Positions 54,890 through 64,000 of a stretch of 64,000 bases of DNA are shown here, piece by piece (the first letter of the stretch is position 1; each line of letters starts with the position of its first letter). The translations under genes were made by a program, and so were the position numbers. The stretch comes from Aquarana catesbeiana (Eukaryota; Chordata; Amphibia; Anura; Ranidae). Under the pieces are notes generated by a model. It had not been told where the DNA came from, searched no databases, and was given only the letters and a program-made list of their open reading frames with translations. The stretch is from positions 237,076,015 to 237,140,014 of the forward strand of contig NC_133332.1 in assembly GCF_042186555.1 (NCBI RefSeq). The letters are read 5' to 3'.

Positions 54890-55934
54890 TAGGGATGAGC
54901 CAAACCCCCCCCCGGTTCGGTTTGCACCAGAACCTGCGAACGGACCGAAAATTCGCACGAACGTTAGAACCCCATTGACGTCTATGGGACTTGAACGTTC
55001 GAAATCAAAAGTGCTCATTTTAAAGGCTAATTTTCATGGTATTGTCCTAAAAAGGGTTTGGGGACCCGGGGCCTGCCCCAGGGGACATGTATCAATGCAA
55101 AAAAAAGTTGTAAAAGCGGCCGTTTTTTTCGGGAGCAGTGATTTTAATGATGCTTACAGTAAAAAAATAAAGTGAAATATTCCTTTAAATATGGTACCTG
55201 GGGGGTGTCTATAGTATGCCTGTAAAGTGGCGTGTGTTTCCCGTGCTTAGAACAGTCCCTGCACAAAATGTCTTTTTTAAAGGAAAAAAAGTAATTTAAA
55301 ACTGCTTGCGGCTTTAATGTAATGTCGGGTCCTGGCAATATGGATGAAAATCAGTGAGACAAACAGCATGGGTACCCCCCAGTCCATTACCAGGCCCTTT
55401 GGGTCTTGTATGGATATTAAGGGGAACACCGCACCCAAATTAAAAAAAGGAAAGGTGTGGGGCCACCAGGCCCTATATACTCTGAACAGCAGTATACAGG
55501 CGGTGCAAACAAGACAGGGACTGTAGGTTTGTTGTTAAGTAGAATCTGTTTGTAATTTTGAACGGGTACATTTTTAACGTGTTTAGCTCCAGCCAAAAAA
55601 TCTTTTTTAAGCTTTTTGGAAAACATAGGGAAGGGTTATAACCCCTGTGACATTTGTTTTGCTGTCTGTGCTCCTCTTCAGAAGATTTCACCTCACTTTT
55701 TGTCCCAATGACAAATGTTTTTTGAAAATTTGGGGTTTTTTGTGAAACAAGGATTGGTGATAAAGCATCAGTGGAAAGGAGAAATGTTTTTCCCATATTA
55801 ACTCTTACAGGAGAGAATTTCCCTTCCTAGGGTAGATTTCATCTCACTTCCTGTTGTCTCCTTCCATTTGCAAGTAGGAGTTGTTTGTAAGTTGGATGTT
55901 TGAAAGTAGGGGCCTGCCCTATATACTCAGCAGA

Positions 55935-56350
55935 AATTTGGGCCTTTGGTGGTGTTGTGGCCACAACACTGTAAGCCCTCACAGGGCCCTGCTGTGAAAT
56001 ATTAGATCAAGAATTGTAATTACATGCCTCTGTTGAACAGGGGCTGAAAAATTGGGCCTTAGGCACTGGTGCTGGTGCCACAACACTGCAACCCCTCACA
56101 GATACTCTAGTTGGAATGCAGGAACGAGCCCTGCTGCAAAGTATTGCATCAAAAATTGTAATTACATGCCTCTGTCAAACAGGGGCTGAAAAATTGGGCC
56201 TTAGGCACTGGTGCTACAACACTGCAACTTCTCACAGAAACTCTAGTTGGAACGCAGAAACGAGCCCTGCTGCAAAGTATTGCATCAAAAATTGTAATTA
56301 CACACCCCTGTTAAACAGGGGCTGAAAAATTGAGCCTTAGGCACTGGTGG
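55935..56350. repeat. About 140-bp tandem units in hAT-2
   Basis: Counterpart of the 142-bp array in hAT-1. Units start at about 56058, 56199 and 56334 with 'gccttaggcactggtg'; one unit is shortened. Confidence 0.8.
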
Positions 56351-56482
56351 CGGTGCCCAGAACCAAAAATGTTCTTACAAGCTATCAGTGTGATCATTGA
56401 GGAGGAAGAGGATAATTACTCAGGATAGTCACTCAGCATCAGCATAGGCAGTCTTTGAAGGGATCTGAGATTTCAAAAAAAA

Positions 56483-59400
56483 TTATTCGGTTACATCAGC
56501 ATCAGGTGCTTGGTAGCTGGTGGTGATCCAAGACTGATTCATCTTTATGAAGGTCAGTCGATCGACCGAGTCAGTGGACAGACGCACCCTGTGATCGCTT
56601 ACAAAGCCTCCAGCAGCACTGAATGTGCGTTCTGAAAGAACGCTGGATGCAGGACAGGCCAGTAGCTCAATTGCATACTGTGCAAGCTCTGGCCAGTGAT
56701 CCATCCTCAAGACCCAGTAACCCAGAGGATTTTCGGTGGGAAAGGTGTCCAAGTCAGATCTTGCCCCTAGGTATTACTGCACCATGTAAAACAGACGCTG
56801 GCGATGGTTGCTGGAACCGATCATACCTTGGGGCTGCGGACTAAAAAATTGTCTGAACGCATCGGTCAGATGGCCACCTTCTCCACCGCTCCTTCTTTGA
56901 CTGACCGAAGCCTCAGCAACACGTTGTCCAGAAACAGGAGTTTGTAACCTCCCAGTCTCTGGGAACGCGTTGCACAGACCTTTCTGCAAGGCCTCCTGAA
57001 GATGTTTCATCCTCTGCTCCCTCTGCGACGGCAAGATAAGGTCCGCAACCTTACCCTTGTAACGTGGATCAAGGAGGGTTGCCAGCCAGTATTGGTCCTT
57101 CTCCTTGATACCACAAATACGAGGATCCTTACGCAGGCTTTGCAGGATCAGGGAGGCCATGCAGCGTAGGTTTGCTGAGGCATTCGGTCCGGAGTTCTCT
57201 GGGTCACTAAGGATGACATGGTCCACAGCCACCTCCTCCCAGCCACGTACAAGTCCATGTGTTTCTTGAGACTGATCCCTTAAAGACTGCTGCTGATGCT
57301 GAGTGCCAGGCTCCACCTCCATACTGACACAATCCTCCTCCTCCTCGTCCTGTGTGATCGGCGGGCATGCAGGAACACTGTCTGGATAAAGGGGGCCTTG
57401 AGAGCTAAGGAAGTCCTCCTCTTCCTGCCTCTGTTCTGCCTCAAGTGCCCTGTCCATTATTCCACGCAGCGTGTGCTCCAACAGGTGAACAAGGGGGACA
57501 TTGTCACTGATGCATGCACTGTCATTGCTCACCATTCTCGTGGCCTCCTCAAATGGTGACAGGACAGTGCATGCATCCCTGATCATGGCCCACTAGCATG
57601 GGGGAAAAAAAAACAAGCTCCCCTGACCCTGTCCTGGTGCCATAGTCGCACAGGTACTCATTGATGGCCCTCTGTTGTGTGCAGCCGCTGCAGCATGGCC
57701 AACGTTGACTTCCACCTGGTGGGCATTTCACAGATTAGGCGGTTCTTGGGCAGGTTAAACTCCTTTTGGAGGTCTGCCAGCCGAGCACTGGCATTATAAG
57801 ACCGGCAGAAATGCACACAGACTTTCCTAGCCTGCTTCAGGACATCCTGTAAGCCCGGGTACCTGCCCAAGAACCGCTGCACCACCAAGTTAAGGACGTG
57901 AGCCAAACAGGGCACATGGGTCATTTGTCCCTGTCAGAGGGAAGAGAGGAGGTTGGTGCCATTGTCGCAAACCACCATTCCTGCCTTAAGTTGGCGTGGC
58001 GTCAACCACCTCTTAACCTACCCCTGCAGAGCTGACAGAACCTCTGCCCCAGTGTGGCTCCTGTCCCCCAAGCACACCAGCTCAAGCACCGCATGGCATC
58101 TTTTGGCCTGCGTACATGCGTAGCCCCTTGAATTCCTACGGAGCACCGCTGGTTCCGAGGACAAATCACAGGAAGAGGCCATGGAGGAAGAAGAAGAGGG
58201 GGAGGAGGTGGATGAGAGAGGTGTGTCACAATTATTAGTAGTGGCATTTTGGAGGCGTGGTGGCGGAACAGCCTCCAACACTACTGCACCTTGTCCTGCA
58301 TCCTTCCCAGCTGCCAGCAGAGTCACCCAATGCGCAGTGAAACTTAGGTTACGTCCCTGTCCATGCCTGCTGGACCATGAGTCAGCGGTAATATACACCT
58401 TACCGCTGACCTCCCTGTCCAGCGAGGCATGGACATTGCCTTCCACATGCTGGTAGAGAGCCGGAATCGCCTTCCGTGAAAAAAAGTGGCGTTTGGGTAC
58501 CTGCCACTGAGGAACCGCACATTCCACAAACTCACGGAAGGGGGCAGAGTCTACCAACTGAAAAGGCAGCAGTTAAAGTGCTAGCAATTTTGCCAAGCTA
58601 GCATTCAACCGCTGGGCATGTGGATGGTTGGGAGCTAACTTCTTTCGGTGGTGCAGCAGCTGGGGCAGGGAAATTTGCCTGGTACAATCTGACGTCTTTG
58701 TGCACCGAAAGCAGATTGCCCACAAGTACTTGGCTGTGACACACCTAATTCTACACCTTCATTCCTCTCAGTGCAGGTCTCAGAGAGGACTGAAGGTATA
58801 GTGGGGTTGGAGATCTCAGCTGATGAGGAGCAAGGAGAGGTCCTCTTTGTTCTTTGGTGTGGGTCTTTTAGATACACTTGCCAATGAACTGCATGGCAGG
58901 TCAACATATGTCTGGTCAAGCATGTGGTGCCCAAGTGGGAGATGTTTTGGCCACGCAAGATACGCTTGAGACATATGTTGCAAACAGCAGCGGTGCGATC
59001 TGATGCACTCATCTCAAAAAAGGCCCACACCAAAGAACTTTTTGAATAACGCGCAGAGACTGCAGCGCCCTGCACATGCGGAGCTTTGGGGTGTGATGCA
59101 GTCAGTGTGCTGCCCTTAGGCTGGCCCCTGGAGGGCATCCTGCCTCGTTGGTGATGTGCCTCCTCCTCCTCCTCCTCCTCCCTCCTATCAGGCACCCACG
59201 TTGAGTCAGTGACCTCATCATCCTCTCCCTCCTCATCACTGGAGCAAACCTGGCAGTATGCTGCAGCAGGGGGAGCATGACTGTCATATTGCTGTCCTTC
59301 TTGGGCACCCCCCCGTCCGTGCTCACGTTACTGCCTTCATCTAGCTCAGTATCATCATCAGTGCTTTCCAAACACTGGGCATCCTCCTGGAGCATGTACC

Positions 59401-59764
59401 CAACACTGTGGTCAAACAGGTCGAGGGACTTCTCAGGAAGACATGGTGGGGCTAGGGAAGGAGTCACTGATGACATTGAGCCGAGGGAAGAGGCCACTGC
59501 TTTGCCAGACAAAGTACCCTGAGCATGGGTGAGAGAGGATGAGGAGGATGAGGACGGCTTGGTCATCCACTCGACCAAGTCTTCCGCATGTTGCGGCTCA
59601 ACATGGCCAGCTGCCAAAAAAAAGGCCAAGCGTGTCCCACGGCCACGTGCTGATGAGGATGCACCGTCTCCATGACCAGCGCTGTTACCTCTAGACACAG
59701 AGCCTGCTTGCCCTCTTTTATTGGCTTGTGACTGTCTGCCTCTCCTTGTTGGCCTTCCAGACAT
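56483..59764 (-). pseudogene. hAT-2 transposase, multiply broken
   Basis: Same protein as at 4059-7328, starting MSGRPTRRGRQ at 59764. It retains the BED finger (CNIC ... HMLTCH near 58910-58985), TADSW, the AHVLNLVVQ stretch, and the C-terminal SERTFSAAGG region. Lesions: a stop near 56772 (TAA where hAT-1 has a Glu codon), frame changes near 57590-57740, a stop near 58018 in the LTPRQL region and frame breaks near 58570 and 58640. It is not expected to make active transposase. Confidence 0.88.
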
Positions 59765-59791
59765 ACTAATGGCCTGTAGCTGCACTAAGCT

Positions 59792-59795
<4 letters not shown>

Positions 59796-59846
<51 letters not shown>
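59796..59846. repeat. (TA)n microsatellite next to the hAT-2 transposase start
   Basis: About 50 bp of TA, placed 30 bp upstream of the transposase ATG on the minus strand. Absent in hAT-1. Confidence 0.95.
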
Positions 59847-59848
<2 letters not shown>

Positions 59849-60009
59849 TGATACTGCAGCTAGCAAAATCAACTGCCTGCCTGTAGTATGAGAACACCAC
59901 CAACCTTCTACAGGTAGCTTTAGCTGAACACTGTGCAGAGCTCGCAAAAAACTAACTTGTAGCTGATTTAGCTGCCTGCGGTAGTGATAGGATCAGGAAA
60001 ACACAACCA

Positions 60010-61176
60010 AGCTTCTACAGGTATCTTTAGGTGAACACTGTGCAGAGCTCGCACTACACTAACTTGTAGCTTTAGCTGAACACTGTGCAGAGGTCGCACT
60101 ACACTAACTTGTAGTTTTAGCTGAACACTGTGAGGAGAACGCACTACCCTAACTTGTAGCTTTAGCTGAACACTGTGCAGAGGTCACACTAAACTAACTT
60201 GTAGCTTTAGCTGAACACTGTGAGGAGGACACACTACACTGACTTGTAGCTTTAGCTGAACACTGTGCAGAGGTCTCACTACACTAACTTGTAGTTTTAG
60301 CTGAACACTGTGAGCAGGACGCACTACACTAACTTGTAGTTTTAGCTGAACACTGTGAGGAGAACGCACTACCCTAACTTGTAGCTTTAGCTGAACACTG
60401 TGCAGAGGTCACACTAAACTAACTTGTAGCTTTAGCTGAACACTGTGAGGAGGACACACTACACTGACTTGTAGCTTTAGCTGAACACTGTGCAGAGGTC
60501 TCACTACACTAACTTGTAGTTTTAGCTGAACACTGTGAGCAGGACGCACTACACTAACTTGTAGCTTTAGCTGAACACTGTGCAGAAGTCTCACTACACA
60601 AACTTGTAGCTTTAGCTGAACACTGTGCAGAGGTCACACTAAACTAACTTGTAGTTTTAGATGAACACTGTGAGGAGGACGCACTACACTAATTTGTAGA
60701 TTTAGCTAAACACTGTGCAGAGGTCGCACTACACTAACTTGTAGTTTTAGCTGAACACTGGGAGGAGGACGCACTACACTAACTTGTAGCTTTAGCTGAA
60801 CACTGTGCAGAGGTCTCACTACACTAACTTGTAGTTTTAGCTGAACACTGTTCAGAGGACGCACTACACTAACTTGTAGCTTTAGCTGAACACTGTGCAG
60901 AGGTCGCAGTACACTAACTTGTAGTTTTAGCTGAACACTGTGAGGAGAACGCACTACCCTAACTTGTAGCTTTAGCTGAACACTGTGCAGAGGTCACACT
61001 AAACTAACTTGCAGCTTTAGCTGAACACTGTGAGGAGGACGCATTACCCTAACTTGTAGCTTTAGCTGAACAATGTGCACTACACTAACTTGTAGTTTTA
61101 GCTGAACACTGTGCAGAGGTCACACTAAACTAACTTGTAGCTTTAACTGAACACTGTGAGGAGGACGCACTACACT
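60010..61176. repeat. 45-bp minisatellite in hAT-2 with a 225-bp higher-order unit
   Basis: About 25 units with core 'tttagctgaacactgtg' and 'acactaacttgtag'. The block starting near 60118 is repeated almost exactly at 60343, 225 bp (5 units) further on. It occupies the position held by the 57/69-bp array in hAT-1 and shares the 'gctgaacactgtgagcagga' core. Confidence 0.92.
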
Positions 61177-61326
61177 AACTGTAAATAGTCTAGCTGCCTG
61201 ACTGTGGTACTAATAGGATCAAAAGAACACCAGCAATTTTCTTCAGGTAGCTGTAAATACTGTAACAAGACAAGCCTGCCTGTCAGTAGGAAGATAACAG
61301 GAACGGATCTAGCTAAACTGAATACA

Positions 61327-61380
<54 letters not shown>
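61327..61380. repeat. (TA)n microsatellite
   Basis: Expanded version of a short TA run at 8974-8990 in hAT-1, followed in both by GCAACACCTGGGATGCATAT. Confidence 0.95.
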
Positions 61381-61383
<3 letters not shown>

Positions 61384-61577
61384 ACACCTGGGATGCATAT
61401 GTATACACAATACACTGTAAGTGCAGCTAACTCACTGACTGTCCTGCCTAATCTAGCTAACTCTAATGAAATGACACTTTCTCTCTTTCTCTCTAAGCAC
61501 GCCGGAACACACTACACAGGGTCGCCGTGAAGGCGGCCTTATATAGTGTGGGGCGTGTTCTAAACCCCCTGAGCCAT

Positions 61578-61714
61578 AATTGGCCAAAGCCACCCTGGCT
61601 TTGGCCAATTACAGCTCTCTCTACCGACGGCGCTGTGATTGGCCAAGCATGCGGGTCATAGTACATGCTTGGCCAATCATCAGCCAGCAATGCACTGCGA
61701 TGCCGCAGTGAATT
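61578..61714. repeat. Three subterminal hairpins of hAT-2
   Basis: Same three hairpins as at 9198-9334, at 61578-61610, 61637-61678 and 61689-61714. A few loop bases differ. Confidence 0.85.
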
Positions 61715-61991
61715 ATGGGCCATGACGCGCCACACGAATTTGGCGCGAACGGCCCATATTGTTCGCAATTCGACGAACGATCGAACAGCCGATGTTCGAG
61801 TCAAACATGCGTTCGACTCGAACATGCGTTCGACTCGAACACGAAGCTCATCCCTAGTAAGGAAGGAAAGGGGCCATAACTAGAAAATTATGTCATCTAG
61901 AATATAGCTTGTGGGGGGAGGGAGTAGAATGTGTAACTCTTCTGAGTGGGATGTTTTACTCTCCAGATGTGAAAAAGATTATGTGATCTAG

Positions 61992-62454
61992 TTAATTTAC
62001 GAAAAGAGGCGAATAATTTCTGGGTAGCGAAAAAGGTTGTAACTTCTCAAAAACTGTTGTGAGGAAACTGATTTGTCCTACATTTGGAGCATATATGTTA
62101 ACCAAAGTGCAATGAGTGTTCAGGTGACTACAATTCAGGAGTATGAACCGACCGTGAGGATCTAGATATGATGAGAGGAGCCGGATCCGGCAGGATTGTT
62201 TAATGAGAATTGCTACTCCTGCCTTTCCAGATTGTTTAATGAGAATTGCTACTCCTGCCTTTCCAGATGGGTCTGAGGCCATGTAGGCCATGGGAAAATG
62301 TTTGGAGGCAAATTTGAATGAGCTTTGTTTTAAAGTGGGTCTCCTGAATCATAATCACCTCTGCATTGGAGGATCTAAACTCCATCAGAGCTTGCCATCG
62401 CTTCCAGATGGAGTTCAGGCCCTTAACGTTGTATGAATATACTTTAAGAGTCAT
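61992..62454 (-). pseudogene. L1-2 ORF2: APE-type endonuclease N-terminal part
   Basis: Starts MTLKVYSYNVKGLNS (catalytic Asn in NVKGLN), then VIMIQETHF with the catalytic Glu (about 62350), a frame break near 62240-62290, then SGKAGVAILI and further text to 61992. A 36-bp in-frame tandem duplication repeats the SGKAGVAILIKQ stretch. The domain nicks genomic DNA before reverse transcription. Confidence 0.85.
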
Positions 62455-63284
62455 ATCTAAACAGGTGTAAATAATGCTAGCATATTATATACTATTGTAT
62501 ACTGTAAACAAGTATATGAACATCCATGAGATAAAACACATACAGGCACATAGATACCGAAGTTGAAATGGTGTTATAGATTTAGCATTAGGAACCGTAT
62601 AAAGGTAAAAAAAAAACCCTGTAAATTGAAACAGTAAAAAATAACAGAAAAAAAGAAAAAAGTTTAAACAAAAAACACAAAATTTTTTTAGAAAAACCTG
62701 AGGGTAAATTAAAAATAAGGGTACCCAGGCAGAAGCCATAGGTTGTGATGAGGGGCATAGCAGCCTGCAGGAACCCATGGAGGGCCCCCGTCTCTTCTAG
62801 AGTAGCAGACAAAACTGATCAGTGGTAAGCAAATAGTCGATTAAGAGAGGGGGAAGAAACGTCTTCCAGAAAAGTTGTGGGTGATATGTTCTATCAAACA
62901 GTAAGGAGTGTATCTCTTTGTGAGAGAAAGGGACCAGCCTCCAAAAGGATCACTGGCATAGCCAGACTAAGCTATGTCTGGCTATGGTATAAATAATTAA
63001 AGATTGATGGAGGAAGGGTTTCTTCAGGTCAGAAATCTGTGAGAGTTAGCTCTTTGAGGGGTGGAAAAGGCCTTCTGCGATCTTCGTTGGACTGGGGTCC
63101 AAATCTTGGCTGGGGTCGTGAGAGGTTTAGGATTCGGAGCCTGGGGCTGAAGATCTTCTTCAGGGATGGGTGGGAGACCTAGGTTGCCGATAAAGGCTTC
63201 ACTTTCGTAGAGGTCTCTCAGTGAGTTTTGGACGCCATCTTTGGAAGCAGACAGGTGGAATGGGAACCCCCAACGGTAGGGGAC
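62455..63284. other. L1-2 region between ORF2 and ORF1
   Basis: No clear coding motif. Pieces may be damaged ORF1 C-terminus or linker. A-rich tracts at 62610-62690. Confidence 0.4.
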
Positions 63285-63803
63285 CTAATGGTTTTGTAGA
63301 TGTGTGGTAACAGGGCGAAAGCTGTGCCTTTTGGCTAAAGTAATCAGAGAAAGATCACTGAAGATCTGGATCTTGGTTTGTTTAAAGTCAATGCGTGACT
63401 TGTTGCGGGTTGCAACTGTGAGGGCTTCTTTACTCTCAAAGTAATGGAAATCGACAATAATGTCTCTGGGGTTAGCACTAGGAGGGGGTTTTGGAGCCAA
63501 GGATCTGTGTGCCCTGTCAAGGCACCTATCTATGTCAGGGATATGGGGAGCTAAGGTAATAAACAGGCCCAAAAGATAAGGGCGTAGCTCCTTGTCACTG
63601 ACCATTTCAGGGATCTCTCTGATTCTCAAATTCTGGCATCTTTCCCGGTTCTCCAAATCTTCCTGCTGTAGCTGGAGCTGGGAGACTGTATGTTTCATGG
63701 TGGCGTTGTCTTCCTCGAGAGCATGTACATACTGGTTTAATTCATCAAGCTTATTCTCCAAAGTGTCAGTGTGTTCCCCCAGTTGATCTATCTCTCCCCG
63801 CAA
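63285..63803 (-). pseudogene. L1-2 ORF1 (coiled coil and RNA-binding part)
   Basis: A 172-residue open frame with heptad-like text (LGEHTDTLENKLDELNQYV, then MKHTVSQLQLQQEDLENRER), followed by NLRIREIPE and PRDIIVDFHYF, the pattern of L1-type ORF1p: coiled coil, RRM, C-terminal domain. ORF1p binds LINE RNA as a trimer. The N-terminus continues to the right in a damaged frame, and the end (HLQNH) may be premature. Confidence 0.8.
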
Positions 63804-64000
63804 CTCATGCTATTTTACCCACCATCCTTAGCAATATTGTGGGTCAGAACCTGGAGTAATGATTGTAGTTTGAGGTCCAGTACAGCCACGGTCACAGCAG
63901 CTGTAGTATTGTCGGATGATTGGGATTGCTGTGACCTGTGATCCTCCAAAATTGCATTCCCAGTCGTCAGGCGGGGTTTGGCGGTGTCTGGCGGTGTCTG

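Larger units (their letters stand above)
54890..61856 (-). mobile_element. hAT-2: second full-length hAT copy (6967 bp)
   Basis: Same TIRs, order and non-coding text as hAT-1, with an exact 8-bp target duplication in L1-2. It differs by a different minisatellite (45-bp units), two long (TA)n tracts (59796-59846 and 61327-61380), and more damage to the transposase. It is clearly the same family, and by eye the non-repetitive parts are nearly identical. Confidence 0.93.
51782..64000 (-). mobile_element. L1-2: L1/Tx1-type LINE with nested insertions, runs off the right edge
   Basis: The 3' end is an A/T-rich tail at 51782 joined to the ERV fragment. ORF2 C-terminus, RT, then (past hAT-2) the APE endonuclease start at 62454, a non-coding gap, and ORF1 (63803 leftward) appear in minus-strand order. 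Inserted are a MITE (52904-53328) and hAT-2 (54890-61856). The 5' end lies outside the window. Many stops and frameshifts. Confidence 0.88.

Overview
This window is vertebrate nuclear DNA, almost certainly from a frog. A ranid-type anuran is my inference from the repeat landscape. The only host gene I can support is the 3' part of a glycosyltransferase family 6 gene (ABO/GBGT1/GGTA1-like) on the + strand. It has a 135-bp penultimate exon (15142-15276), a 12.7-kb intron and a 724-bp terminal coding exon (27974-28697). Upstream exons, promoter and poly(A) site were not identified. There are no bacterial-style genes, rRNA, tRNA or CRISPR arrays.

The rest is a dense, nested stack of transposable elements. 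From left to right: a Penelope-like (PLE) coding remnant and a Tc1 fragment (1-566); the right end of a hAT element (to 1321) and a PLE terminal repeat (1330-2457); a complete 7-kb hAT element (2466-9459) with an 8-bp target duplication and a transposase broken by two small indels; small DNA transposons (10138-11940); and two related LTRs (12083-13143, 13235-14357). The GT6 intron holds a TA-flanked MITE, a PIF/Harbinger element with a TTAA-flanked MITE inside it, a Ty3/gypsy gag-protease piece, and a hAT piece broken by a Tc1 element that itself contains a chromodomain Ty3/gypsy element.

Downstream of GT6 come a MITE, a 1.1-kb PLE-derived insertion with 15-bp target duplications (30091-31188), a TA-flanked MITE (31672-35433) split by a 2.9-kb fold-back hAT derivative (31881-34756), PLE terminal-repeat remnants, LTR-like sequence and another hAT-type element (39237-40727).

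The right third is a Russian doll. A retroviral integrase fragment (minus strand) is interrupted by an L1/Tx1 LINE (L1-2) that runs from about 51.8 kb off the right edge. At the ERV/L1 junction sits a Neptune-type PLE (41354-51310) flanked by direct repeats of about 582 bp. The PLE is interrupted by a second, 5'-truncated L1 (43501-47107), and L1-2 by a second 7-kb hAT copy (54890-61856). The inferred order is ERV, then L1-2, then PLE, then L1-1; hAT-2 entered L1-2 independently.

The most distinctive observations are: one hAT family present as two full-length copies, an end fragment and a giant fold-back derivative; covarying ATTGG...CCAAT hairpins near its right end; hammerhead-ribozyme-like motifs in PLE terminal repeats; and the very long direct repeats around the PLE. 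All names come from reading motifs; no database search was possible.
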